This document shows positions 10,416 through 20,599 of a stretch of 64,000 nt of DNA, piece by piece. Each line of letters opens with the position of its first letter. The first letter of the stretch is position 1. A model generated the notes under the pieces. The model ran no database searches, was not told the DNA's origin, and saw nothing but the letters and a program-made list of their open reading frames with translations. Origin of the DNA: Buddleja alternifolia (taxonomy: Eukaryota > Streptophyta > Magnoliopsida > Lamiales > Scrophulariaceae); NCBI GenBank assembly GCA_019426215.1, contig CM033391.1, positions 18,898,708-18,962,707 of the forward strand. The letters run 5' to 3'. The position numbers were made by a program, and so were the translations under genes.

Positions 10416-10867
10416 GGCTCTGTTTGGATGTCTTTTCATTTCATTTTCAACTGTCATTTTCTAAAATGTATGGGGGAACGTGTTTTTTGATTTTCGTGTG
10501 AGAAAAGTGAAAAAAGGTGTGTTTGGTTGTGTTTTTGAAAATGGTTGAAATTTGTGAGTATGATGTGTGAAATGATTGAAAAGTAATGATTAGATGATGG
10601 TGATGGGTGAAGAGAGAGGAGAGAGAGAGAGATGATGGTGATGGGTGGAAGAGAGAGAGAGGATGGTGATGGGTGGATGTGAGAGAAAATGTGAGATAAA
10701 TGATATGAAATATAATTTTAAATAAATAATTGAAATTTCTCGGGAACGTAAAAACAATAATGAAAATGAGAATATTTTCAGTTAAAAATAGTGTAAAGTG
10801 TGTATTTTCATTTTCAGATGAAAATGGAAATGGAAAAAGTAGGATGAAAACACAAACAAACAGAGCC
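10416..10867. mobile_element. Tourist-like (PIF/Harbinger-type) MITE
   Basis: The terminal inverted repeats are GGCTCTGTTTGG at the left and CAAACAGAGCC at the right, flanked by TTA at 10413-10415 and 10868-10870. A 3-bp TTA duplication with GGCTCTGTTTGG-type ends is characteristic of Tourist-like MITEs. The interior (452 bp in total) has GATGATGGTGATGGGTG and GAGA-rich low-complexity repeats and no coding capacity. Confidence 0.88.
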
Positions 10868-11194
10868 TTAGTGTAATTGGTTAACTCTTAATTTTTGTAG
10901 ATGAATGTTTATGTCCCGAAAATTTCCAAGTTACCTGAATTTTAAATTGAGTGCTTATCATGTCGATTTATACTATTACGTATTTGTTTTGATGAATCAT
11001 ATCTATGGATAGAATTTTAGCTTTTGGCAAGGTATCTGTTCTTACTTGGTATTTGTAGGTTTTAATAAAGTTGCCAACATTGACCTTAAGGGTTTTAAAA
11101 TATAATTGGACAGGTGTCAATGTATAACTATAAATAAGTGTTCATTAAGGATATCACTCAATAAAATTAATGACTTCTCATTTAAACTTTAATA

Positions 11195-11549
11195 CTCCCC
11201 CCGTCCCAAAAAGGATGTCCACTATTCCACTTTTGTCTGTCCCAAAATGTTTCTCTTACTATTTATGTATGTATTTATTGTCTAATCTGACTATATTACT
11301 CTCCATTTTAATTGAAAAATATACAATTAATTCATTTTTACTATAAACTTGCAATTATATTTAAGGAAGATAGTTCTATACATGGATAAAAGATAATAGT
11401 AATAAATTAAATTAAAAGCATGACATGTTTTAGAAGGTAATATTATTCATTGTCTTTTATTTTATGGAAAGGGTATTATTAGGAAACAATGAATTTTTGA
11501 TAATTTCTAAGAAAAGTCAAAGGGGACATTCTTTTTGGGATGGAGGGAG
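11195..11549. mobile_element. Stowaway-like (Tc1/Mariner-type) MITE
   Basis: The ends are CTCCCCCCGTCCCAAAAAGG and the complement of CTCCCTCCATCCCAAAAAG, with TA on both sides (11193-11194 and 11550-11551). CTCCCTCCGTCCC termini with a TA duplication define Stowaway MITEs. The element is 355 bp and non-coding. Confidence 0.9.
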
Positions 11550-11551
11550 TA

Positions 11552-13229
11552 TCTTTTATCGATTAAAATGCAGCTTGATAATTAAAAAACAATGTAATGC
11601 ACACATACTTCGGCTGTGATCCAGTGTACACATTTGTGGTTCGATAAACTTTCTTTTTCTTTAGTCGAGTCTATTAATTCTTGAGTATATTTATACATTA
11701 TTTTATTTTTGATTTTGTTGTCCATATTTTTACTAACTATTTTTATGACAAACATTATTTATTATGAATGAACTTATTAGACAGCTTTGGCAGCAAATTC
11801 AGCTTGAAGCTCGACTATGTGGAAGGTATTTGAATAGAGTGCCTTTTACATGTATGTTCTGTACGAAACTACGTCATAACTCTATATCATGCATTCATCT
11901 AGCGAAAATTTTAGTTTGGACGGGGCTCGGTCGGTCTCAAGTATAATTCACAAAGTGAGTGACCAATCTAATGACAAGTGTAGTTCACTCACTTTGTAAG
12001 TAACACTTGGGATTAGTTGAGCTCGGTCTGGACTAAAAAATTTCTTCATTTACATAGTTGTGAGATATATAGTGAAGAAGGCAGACGAAATTAAATTCTT
12101 AGTGATGTTCTTGGTTTTTTGGCTAAAAGAATGCTCATGTTGTTTTGATTTGGTTTCAATGGCATTTGCTTATTCTTATTTCTCAGGAGGTATGTGAGGG
12201 AATTTCATCCCTTTATATTTTTATACAATCTTCATCTGTGTTGGTTTGAAGTTGATTCATATCCTATTCCCTTGTATCTTACAAACCATTTTTATCTTTT
12301 GGTTTGAAGTTGATTCATATCCTATTCCCTTGTATCTTACAAACCATTTTTATCTTTTTCCAATATGCATATAAGTAAATCAAACATATAACTATTGTAT
12401 GTTTATATAGAACTCATTGTATGACTATAATCTAAGAAACGTGGACCATAATAGAGAAAAATAACCATTTGGAAGAAATTTGGAAATTGATCTGGGTGTA
12501 TGTTAGATTGAGGGAGTATTCAAGTTTCTGTCTATCTAATCTGTTGAAGGAGCTTGGTAAGTAAGAAATTTTTCTAACCTTTATCATGTCTGTTGTAGGT
12601 ATTATCATGTCGGTCGACTTGAGGTCCTTCAACTCTCTCTATCGAATGCTTAATCATTGATAACTTTAACAGGCAAGTAGAATGACTTTTTCATGTAACT
12701 CTTATCAAATTTTGCATATGTTTGTCTGAAACATATTCCAAGAGTTGGATATGCTATCGTATTTACAAAAGATAAGCAAGTTGGGCATTTATACCAAATG
12801 AGTCCATTTGAGATATATATTTAGTATTTGATGGGTCTTTTGTAGTATATTCCAGGTAACTCATGATGTAATATTGAATATTCTAACTCGTTTAGTTCGA
12901 TTATGATTTTTAACTTAGATATTTACCTGCATAGACGATGAATTGTCATTTTCATTCTTTGTGACTTGAGTAACTTAAGTTATTATTGTTGTAGGTTGGA
13001 AGCATGGAAGCTATTGGAATCTTGATAAAACCTTACACACATGATTCAAATTGCGTAAAGAAATTGCTGAAGATATTATGTGATCAGTTTGTGAGTTGAA
13101 ATGCCAAGGACTTGAGAGGAATTGAGACAATATAATATGTTTAATGAATACGAATTGTGATGGGGATATCGGCAATTTACAGGTTTCATATGAATTTAGC
13201 GGATAAAATAATGCATGTATAATTGAGAT
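11552..13229. other. Non-coding CACTA interior, right part
   Basis: AT-rich sequence with scattered intron-like T tracts and possible 3' splice-like sites (for example TTGTTGTAGG near 12993), but no recognisable exon. The small frames at 11764-11946 (+) and 12432-12632 (-) have no domain. Confidence 0.5.
12243..12358. repeat. Perfect 58-bp tandem duplication
   Basis: A 58-bp unit beginning GGTTTGAAGTTGATTCATAT occurs at 12243-12300 and again immediately at 12301-12358 with no differences seen. The identity indicates a recent duplication or a local assembly artefact. Confidence 0.9.
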
Positions 13230-13721
13230 TATCCTAATTAGAGACCGATTTAGAGACGAACTCATCAATGTTTTTAAGAGACCGATTTTGAAACTAAGAT
13301 TGTGACGGATTTAGTGACTGAATTGCGACGGAATTAGTGACTGAATTGCGACGGAATTAGTGACTGAAGTAGAGACAGAATACATAGTTATTTAGCGACG
13401 AATTTGGAGTCGGATTAGAGACGACATTTAGCGACCGAAGTAAATATATATTTAGCGATGGTTTTAGAGACGGATTAAAGACGCAATTTAGAGATAGATT
13501 GTAGGTACACTAGTTGTGAAAATAGCAACAAAGTAGCAATGGTAGTCATTTACGTTTCTAATATTAGTGACGGATGATTTCCATCGCTAAAATTTAGAGG
13601 CGTGCTGTTTAGTGTCAAAAATTAGTGATGGAAAATTCCGTCACCAATTACTTTTAGCGACGAAAAAAATGAGTATTAGCGACGAAATTTTCCTTCGCTG
13701 ATCCATAGTTTTTTTGTAATG
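13230..13721. repeat. CACTA right subterminal repeat region and terminus
   Basis: Repeated motifs such as GAGACCGATTTAGAGACG, GTGACTGAATTGCGACGG (three adjacent copies near 13313-13370) and TTAGCGACGAAA lead to the degraded terminus ATAGTTTTTTTGTAATG. They mirror the left subterminal region at 4369-5030. Confidence 0.75.
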
Positions 13722-13724
13722 TCC

Positions 13725-14031
13725 GTGGAAGAAGATTGAAACATGATGACAAGGAGATTAAAAACTTGATAGAATTGTACTAACCATTCTCAGTCTGTTT
13801 CATGTCATAGATTATTGAAGTATGACTTGAGAGGATAAAAGAAGTCCTTATCATTATGTACAAACTGAAACAGAAAGTTTTGGACCTGTGATAATATGTT
13901 ATGTACAGATTCTTATCGAACTTTATTTTCCATTACTAAATGATTATATGAAACAAACTATATATATATATATATATTCTGATATTAACTTAGGGTTTTT
14001 GTTTAACACTTCCTATTAGCAAATGATAAAT
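13725..14031. other. Short interval with a TA microsatellite
   Basis: There is no coding feature. A TA dinucleotide run occurs around 13958-13976. This interval separates the CACTA right end from the Copia LTR. Confidence 0.6.
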
Positions 14032-14552
14032 TATTGAGTTACTGAAGCCAAATCAAAAAGAGAGTCGAAGTAAGTGGAAACGGGGAGAAAAAGGGTGAAA
14101 GACTTGGTAGCTGCGGCTACAGGGATTTTAGCCCCGACTACTCGGCTACGCAAACATTCTGTGCGCTTAGTTGCGACTAAGAAGATTTTAGCCATGGCTA
14201 AACTCAATCGGCGAAAATTCGGGCAACCTGGGCAGGCAGATTGGGCAGGTGGGTTTTGGCATGTTTTGGACTCCTTTTTTGTTTTCTATTATTCTTAGAC
14301 TTCTTCCCTTTGTATTAGGATTGTATTTTCTAGTTAGTTAGGGTTTAGGAGTGCTCTACTATTATAAATAGCTAGACTTATACTTGTAATTATTGAATCA
14401 CTTTGAGAGTTGAAATAAAATCTAATTGGATGAGGTTTTTCCATTGATTGGGTTTCCACCAGAAAAATTGTGTCTTTCTTCTTGCTTTTGTTTTCTCATA
14501 TAATTCTTATTTTCCCGTTGTTTTTCACCATTGAGAGTCTTGATTCCTAACA
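14032..14552 (+). repeat. 5' LTR of the deleted Copia
   Basis: The repeat aligns from TATTGAGTTACTGAAGCC (which corresponds to TGTTGGGTTAGTGGAGCC in the 3' LTR) through a CTACTATTATAAATAGC promoter-like segment to GATTCCTAACA. It has extra sequence around 14118-14150 absent from the 3' copy. A degraded tRNA-Met-type primer site (TGATACCAAGAGCC) follows at about 14555. Confidence 0.85.
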
Positions 14553-14662
14553 ACTGATACCAAGAGCCTAGAGTTTAAGTTTTAGGAGACGTCTTAGAAC
14601 TAGATATGAGGGTAAACACGAGAGCTTAGATTAATTTTGAGAGATTTTGTCGAGTGGGAGCT

Positions 14663-15283
14663 ATGGATGGTGATGAGAGAAAAGTTAAGATAGGTAGGTT
14701 CGATGGTAGGGATTTTGGGTTCTGAAAGATGCAGATAGAGGATTATTTGTATCAGAAAAAGCTACACAAACTGTTGATGGGAAAGAAGCCGACGAAGATG
14801 ACGTATGAAGATTGGGCGTTGCTAGATCGCCAAGCTCTAGGTGTGATTCGGTTGATGCTGACGAGGAATGTTGCTTTCAACATCATCAACGAGAAGACTA
14901 CAGCAGGTCTGATGGAACCGCTATCAAATATGTACGAGAAGCCATCCACCTCGGACAATGTATATTTGATGCACAAATTATTTAATTTGAGTATGGGTGA
15001 AGGTGGATCTGTGACGGATCACATCAACGAATTCAATGTGATTTTGACTCAGTTGAGTTCGATAGAAATCACGTTCGATGATGAGATCCAATATTTGATC
15101 CTACTTTCATCCTTGTCTGATAGTTGGAGTGCAATTGTGACTGCGGTAAGTAGTTCTTCCGGGGATAAAACTTTGAAACTTCAAGAAATCCAGGATATGA
15201 TTCTGAGAGAGGATATTCGCAGGAAAGAATCTGGGGAAATTATGGCAGGACCCAAGTGTCGGTGGAAGAAGCAGTCAAAATAG
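14663..15283 (+). pseudogene. Copia gag remnant (UBN2/retrotran_gag type)
   Basis: The frame starting at 14663 (MDGDERKVKIGRFDGRDFGF) has a stop at 14723, then runs open from 14729 to 15283 for 184 codons. Features typical of Copia gag are QIEDYLYQKKLH, the LMHKLFNLSMGEG segment, HINEFNVILTQL, and LLSSLSDSW. The polypeptide is the capsid-like protein that would package element RNA in the cytoplasm. A further stop precedes the nucleocapsid knuckle, of which only CFN...HYQNKC is left at about 15316-15350, with the second Cys replaced by a stop and spacing shortened. Confidence 0.85.
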
Positions 15284-15445
15284 TCACCGGGGAAAATGCA
15301 AGGAGGACGTGGAATGCTTTAATTGAGTGGAGCACTACCAAAATAAGTGCAAGGAGCCGAAGAAAGATAAGAAGATGAGGGATCTGTAAATACAATGACG
15401 GAGGATCATGGTGATGCTTTGGTATGTTGTACCTAGGATCCAAGG

Positions 15446-15721
15446 GATACTAGGATTTTGGACTCAGGTGCATCCTATCACTCTACATTGGAGGAAAGAA
15501 TGTTGGCCAACCAACTTTTCGGTGAGTTTGGAAAGGTTTGCTTGGGTGAAGATGAAACCTTGAACACAATGGGTAAGAGTGATGTTGACATCGAGGATGC
15601 CAATGGAGTGCAACTTTGGTTGCGGGAGGTGAGACATGTTTTGGGTCTTAGAAAAAACCTTATATCTGTGGGTCAGTTAGACCGAGATATACCACGCTAT
15701 TCAGTGGTGGGTTTTGGGTGA
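15446..15721 (+). pseudogene. Copia protease remnant
   Basis: The frame through 15458 reads LDSGASYHST, the aspartic protease active-site motif of Copia polyproteins, followed by GVQLWLREVRHVLGLRKNLI, the usual end of the protease and start of the GAG-pre-integrase region. It stops at 15721. The sequence then decays (LEPDTLMGHGD in another frame near 15810) and passes straight to the polypurine-like tract (CCAAGTGGGAGAC, 15961-15973). The rest of pol has been deleted. Confidence 0.85.
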
Positions 15722-15973
15722 TCACCAAAGAGAATAGGGTTGTAGCAAGTAGTTCGAGAAAGGGAACATTGTACTCGTTGGAAAAGAAGAGAGAGTCCAT
15801 CAAATGGGGGTCACTTGAGCCGGACACATTGATGGGGCATGGAGATACCTCCTTTCATCTCCATTGATTTTGGGGATATTCCAACTAGATTGAGTTTTTT
15901 CACTTAGGATAAGTGAAAATTGTTTGTTCAAGTTAAGTTCAAGCTATTTTTGATCAATCTCCAAGTGGGAGAC

Positions 15974-16436
15974 TGTTGGGTTAGTGGAGCCGGATCAAAA
16001 AGAGAGTTGAAGCAAGTGGAAATGGGTGAAAGACTTGGTAGCCGTGGCTACACAAACATTTTGTGCGTTTAGCTGCGGCTAAGAAGATTTAGCCGTGGCT
16101 AAACTCAATCGGCGAAAATTCAGGCAGCCTGGCAGGTAGGTTTTGGCATGTTTTGGACTCTTTTTTTGTTTCCTATTATGCTTAGACTTTTTCCTTTTGT
16201 ATTAGGATTGTATTTCCTAGTTAGTTAGGGTTTAGGAGTGCTCTACTATTATAAATAGCTAGACTTATACTTGTTATTATTGAATCACTTTGAGAGTTGA
16301 AATAAAATCTAGTTGGAGGTGGTTTTTCTCTTGATTGGGTTTCCACCAGAAAAATTGTGTCTTTTTTCTTACTTTTGTTTTCTCATATTATTCTTATTTT
16401 TCCCGTTGTTTTTCACCATTGAGAGCCTTGATTCAT
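15974..16436 (+). repeat. 3' LTR of the deleted Copia
   Basis: It begins TGTTGGGTTAGTGGAGCC directly after the purine-rich tract and ends near TTGATTCATA, followed by an A run. It keeps the CTACTATTATAAATAGC segment. At 463 bp it is shorter than the 5' copy because of indels. Confidence 0.85.
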
Positions 16437-17199
16437 AAAAAAAAAAAAAAATATATGTAGGTTCATAGAATCTAAGAACTTAGATATAAAGTAAACTAGT
16501 TGAGAAACAAAGGGTTGTTGTTATGTTAGTTTTGATATAAGACTAATTACGTATAATCTCAGTCTATAATCTATATATTGCTTAGTATTTTAATCTTGCG
16601 TCACGTAATGCTAAATTATTTTAGCTATGATATTTCAGTGATTTTGTATAATATTAGTTGTATATTCCCTAAATTTAATATGGGTCTACGTTCCGCTATC
16701 GACTGTGATGCAGTCGTGATTCCGATATCCAAAAGACGGTAATCAAGAAAGAAGATCATTCTTAGAATAATTAGCCATTTATAAAGTTTTTGAAGTTAGA
16801 ACTTAGAAGTAGAAAGCAAACAGTATAATATTTCTATCTTCTAGTTATGCATTGTCTTAACGGACACTCGTTAGGAAAATTTCAAAAATCTATTGGCTCC
16901 ATCTTATAGATCCAGATGCTGAATAAGGGTGATTATCATAGTGAGAAGCTTCAGAACAATTACAATCTATAAATGTGTCTCATTATCACTATGACATGTT
17001 GAATGGTCTAGAATCTAGTTTCGAAGTCTTGTCAGCACGTTATTCCTATAGTAGTGTTTGCACACGTGTTGCAGATATACTGGGAATCGCCATATCTTCT
17101 GCTAAATGTATTCAAATATACAACCCTGCTCCTAGTAGCAACTACTAATCTCGAAAACAATCTAAAAGTACGACAATGAAATGTAAGCATTCTTGTTTT
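16437..17199. other. Unannotated interval between two Copia elements
   Basis: Mostly AT-rich. A frame around 16990-17140 reads HYDMLNGLESSFEVLSARY and could be a degraded transposon protein, but I cannot assign it. No RNA or inverted repeat was recognised. Confidence 0.45.
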
Positions 17200-17204
17200 G
17201 CAGG

Positions 17205-17924
17205 TATTGGAAATGAGTTTTACAAAGTGTGTTTTCTACCATTTTTTTTTTTACAAAATTCGAACATTGTAAGTATTCGGGATACGATAGATTATTGGAC
17301 TTGTGGCTTGAGGTGTGTATGGTGTGGGCTTGAATTTCTCTATTATTTTTTTTTGGATAAAGTTTAATTGGGCTCTACAGGGAAATCCAACATTTGAAAA
17401 TCTGATTTATTAAAACCCATTTGAATTAATAAAATGCTGGCCACATTTTTTTTTAATTTGAATTAATTTAATTCAGCTTTCTAGAAGGACCTTTGAATGC
17501 ATTCAAAAGTCCAACAACCACATTTTCTATAACAGCTGATTTTGTTTGCTGTTATAGAAATGATAATGGCTGAATTAAATTTGGGCTTTTAATTCTGTCT
17601 GATTTCTCACCTATAGAAGGGATCCTCCAGCATTTTGAAATTCACACAACTCAAAAACATTTCTCTCTAAGTGTTCTTGAGTTCTTCATATCATCTTCAT
17701 ATTTTTCTTGAGATTTCACCAGTTTAGTAAAGTTCGTTGCTTTTCTGAAATTGAAGTGGTTCAATCTTCACAAAAGTTTTCGTTGTATCTTGGGACAGGT
17801 TTTGTCAAAATCGGTATCACCTATAGCCGCGGCAATTTCGTGTTAAGGATAGAGTTAATTCTGCCTCGAAAAATACCTCATCCTTCATTGCATTTTCAGA
17901 TTATTCGTTAAGATTTGTTCAACA
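17205..17924 (+). repeat. 5' LTR of the full-length Copia
   Basis: It runs from TATTGGAAATGAGTTTTAC to GTTCAACA. Relative to the 3' LTR it lacks about 370 bp, including a very GC-rich block. The remaining sequence matches closely, including CACCTATAGAAGGG (the TATA-like region) and the AATTTCGTGTTAA segment. Confidence 0.93.
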
Positions 17925-17927
17925 AAC

Positions 17928-17940
17928 TTAACACGAAATT
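17928..17940 (+). promoter_or_regulatory. Primer-binding position, self-complementary to the LTR
   Basis: Three bases after the 5' LTR lies TTAACACGAAATT. This 13-mer is a perfect complement of AATTTCGTGTTAA at 17834-17846 within the same LTR, a segment also kept in the 3' LTR. No TGG-starting tRNA 3'-end primer site is visible at the expected place. The pairing would put a stem across the U5/primer-site junction. That could mean self-priming, as known for Tf1-type elements, or a structural hairpin. Both readings are inference. Confidence 0.5.
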
Positions 17941-17976
17941 CCCTTTTGTTGATTCATTTTTTTCGAAATTCTAAAA

Positions 17977-18800
17977 ATGGCAAACCGTGATGGTATCGTT
18001 GCTGCTGATACTCTTGACTTTGGCCTAGGTCCAGGAGCAGACCTTGGTCTCAGCATTGGTTCCGGTTCAGGGTTGGGTCTTGCTTCTGATTCAGGCTTCG
18101 GTCCTGGTTCAGGGCTGGGTCCTGGTTTCGGTTCCAATTTTGGTTCTGGTGGGGGTGCTGAGCTAGGCTCCGGTTTAGGGCTAGGTCCTGGTTCCGGTTC
18201 TGGCTCTGGTCTGGTCCCTCCATTTGCTCCAATGGCTTATCCGGTTATACCGGCGCAGGTTGAAAAGCCGTCGAAGTTCAGCGAGGCTGACTTCAAGAGG
18301 TGGCAGCAAAAGATGCTGTTCTACCTCACGACATTGAACCTGGCGAGGTCTTAAGGGAGGATGCTCCTCATGTCCCGGAAGACTCTACAGATAATCAACT
18401 GAGGATGGCATATGATGCCTGACACAACAGTGATTTCCTTTGCAGGAATTACTTACTCAGTGGATTAGATGATTCTCTATATAGTGTGTATCTGTCTGTA
18501 AAGATTGCTAAAGGCCTCTGGGAGGCACTGGACAAGAAGTACAGAACTGAGGATGTCGGACTGAAGAAGTTTGTAGTCGCGAAGTTCTTAGACTTCAAAA
18601 TGGTGGACTCTAAGTCCGTAATGAGCCAAGTCCAAGAGCTTCAGATCATAATACATGAAGTTCACGCTGAAGGAATGGCTCTAAGTGAATCCTTCCAAGT
18701 AGCTTCTGTTATAGAGACGTTACCGCCCTCGTGGAAGGATTTCAAGAATTACTTGAAACACAAGAGGAAGGAGATGAGTCTCGAAGACTTAGTTGTCTAA
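17977..18800 (+). pseudogene. Copia gag with Gly/Ser-rich N-terminus, frameshifted
   Basis: The start at 17977 opens a 125-codon frame. Residues about 14-85 are Gly/Ser/Pro/Leu-rich repeats, followed by KPSKFSEADFKRWQQKMLFY, the canonical start of a Copia gag domain. A one-base shift near 18350 ends this frame. Homology resumes in another frame with a stop at about 18421, then runs at 18486-18800 through GLWEALDKKYRTEDVG, VQELQIIIHEV and ETLPPSWKDFKNYLKH. The low-complexity N-terminus is unusual for a plant Copia gag. Confidence 0.88.
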
Positions 18801-18845
18801 CTCAAAATAGGGGAGGACAATCGGGGCTTTAACAAGAAGCCTCAA

Positions 18846-19283
18846 GTGCAGGCGATGGCTAGCATTGCCGAAATTCCGAAAGGCTCCAACCAGAAGAGAA
18901 AATTCCAAGGGAAACCCAAGGGAAATTCCCAGAAAAAACAAACTGGGAAAGGAAAGAAGAAACAGGACGGAGGATGTTTCAACTGTGGCCGTCCGGGTCA
19001 CTGGGCTAGAGACTGCAAAGAGCCCAAGAAAAATAAGTCTCAAGGACAAGGTTCTGGTCAAAACCAGAACAAAGGCAAGCAGGTTCAGAACCAGGCTTCG
19101 AACCAGGTTCACTTGGCAGTTGATGACGTCCAGGGCATCAACGAAATGATCGGTGACCTATCTGACAATAGGGTCCCACTAGACTTGTCTGAACTCGACC
19201 TTACCACTGTTGTGTTCGAGACAAACCTAGCGGATAACCCAATGGTTCATCGACACTGGGGTTACTCGCCACATCTGTTCTGA
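18846..19283 (+). pseudogene. Nucleocapsid zinc knuckle and start of protease
   Basis: A basic Lys/Gln-rich region (residues about 10-45) precedes CFNCGRPGHWARDC, an intact CCHC zinc knuckle that would bind element RNA. It is followed by a Gln/Asn/Lys linker. At about 19240 the frame changes. The next frame carries WFIDTGVTRHIC, the intact Copia protease active-site motif, so a frameshift separates the two halves. Confidence 0.88.
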
Positions 19284-19560
19284 TAAGGAGGCGTTCTCAT
19301 CATACTCTCCTTCTGATGGGTGAAGACTTTACGTGGGACACTCAGCCACTTCTCCGGTTCTAGGAATTGGTAAAATGGTGCTGAAGATGACATCCGGCAA
19401 AGAGCTAACTCTGACCGAGGTGCTACATGTTCCTGATATTCGCAAGAATTTGGTGTCAGGATCTGCCCTATTGAAGAACAGTTTCAAGCTGGTTTTTGAG
19501 GCAGATAGGTTTTCATTTAGAAAGTGTGGAATTTATGTTGGAAAAGGTTACCTCGAGTAG
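19236..19560 (+). pseudogene. Copia aspartic protease region
   Basis: The frame beginning near 19236 carries the DTG active site and one stop near 19322. It then runs open from 19333 to 19560 with GHSATSPVLGIGKMVLKM and EVLHVPDIRKNLVSG, the usual protease C-terminal part. This domain would cut the gag-pol polyprotein. Confidence 0.85.
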
Positions 19561-19572
19561 GGCCTTTTTAAA

Positions 19573-20590
19573 ATGAATGTAATGAATGTTATTCGCGCTG
19601 TTGTAACCGAAATTGATGATAATAAAATTACATCTTCTGCTTACTTGCTTGAGTATTCGAATTTATGGCATGTTAGACTAGGACATGTGAATTTTAATAC
19701 TATGAGAAGACTAATAAATTTAAATTTATTACCAACCTTCAAGGTTGATACTCAACACAAATGTGAAATATGTGTTGAAGCGAAACTAGTCAAACAACCG
19801 TTTCCCTCCGTTGAAAGGAATTCCGCACCTCTAGAACTTATTCACAGTGATATCTGTGACTTAAAGTTTGTGCAAACTAGAGGTGGGAAAAAGTATTTCA
19901 TTACATTCATAGATGATTGCACAAAGTATTGTTATGTGTATTTACTTAGAAGTAAAGACGAAGCGCTTGGAGCGTTTACACATTACAAAACTGAAGTTGA
20001 GAATCAACTTGGGAAAAGTATAAAAGCTATCCGAAGTGATAGAGGTGGAGAATATGGAGCGCCTTTTGATGAATTTTGTACCAACTCTGGAATTATTCAT
20101 CAAACGATGGCACTGTACTCACCTTAATCAAATGGTGTTGCTGAACGCAAAAATCGCACTCTCAAAGAAATGATAAATGTGATGTTGATAAATTTTGGAT
20201 TACCTCAGAATTTGTGGGGGGAGGCGATCCTCTCCGCCAATTATATACTTAATAAAATTCCCCACAAAAGTAGGAGTGAGACTCCTTACGAACTCTGGAA
20301 AGGTCACAAACCTTCATATAAGTACCTCAAAGTGTGGGGGTGTTTGGCTAAAGTAGAAGTACCTAAACCCAAACAAGTTAAGATAGGGCCTAAAACTATT
20401 GATTGCATATTCATCGGTTATGCACTTAATAGTAGCGCCTATCGATTTTGGTACACAAATTTGAAATTTCTGAGATTCATGAAGGTACTATCATGGAATC
20501 TAGAAATGCTTCTTTCTTTGAGGATATCTTTCCAAATAAGGAAAGAACTGAAGAAAATCCTCTTAAAAGAACATTTGATGAGTCTATGAG
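19573..20590 (+). pseudogene. Copia GAG-pre-integrase and integrase
   Basis: The frame at 19573-20127 contains [11 protein letters not shown] and CEICVEAK (HHCC zinc-binding region), then [14 protein letters not shown] and [16 protein letters not shown], covering the D,D,E catalytic residues of the integrase core. A TAA replaces the residue after MALYSP at 20125. The frame resumes with SNGVAERKNRTLKEM and LWGEAILSANYILNKIP to 20589. This enzyme would insert element cDNA into the genome. One stop and downstream frame changes disable it. Confidence 0.93.
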
Positions 20591-20599
20591 TAGTTCTAA

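Larger units (their letters stand above)
4369..13721. mobile_element. CACTA (En/Spm-type) element, non-autonomous, with nested insertions
   Basis: The left end begins CACTACAAGAAAATAG, the canonical plant CACTA terminus. The right end is a degraded complement, ATAGTTTTTTTGTAATG. The flanking 3-bp sites are TCT (4366-4368) and TCC (13722-13724), a 2/3 match to the 3-bp duplication expected for CACTA. Both ends carry dense subterminal repeats of the TTAGCGACGGAAA type, in both orientations. The roughly 9.35-kb interior has no recognisable TNP1/TNP2-type transposase frame. It holds tRNA-like direct repeats, FAR1-domain remnants, a GC-rich patch and two MITEs. Two unrelated CACTA ends flanking other DNA is a less likely alternative. 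Confidence 0.75.
14032..16436 (+). mobile_element. Copia-type LTR retrotransposon, large-deletion derivative
   Basis: Two direct LTRs (14032-14552 and 15974-16436) flank 1.4 kb that encodes only a gag remnant, a broken zinc knuckle and the start of the protease. Integrase, reverse transcriptase and RNase H are absent, so the element is a deletion derivative that could move only with help. LTRs differ by about 60 bp of indels and many substitutions, so the insertion is old. No convincing 5-bp target duplication was found. Confidence 0.88.

Noticed and set aside
4369..13721. Host gene with exons inside the CACTA element
   Set aside because: GC-rich leader and splice-like sites are seen but no coding exon with a recognisable domain follows.
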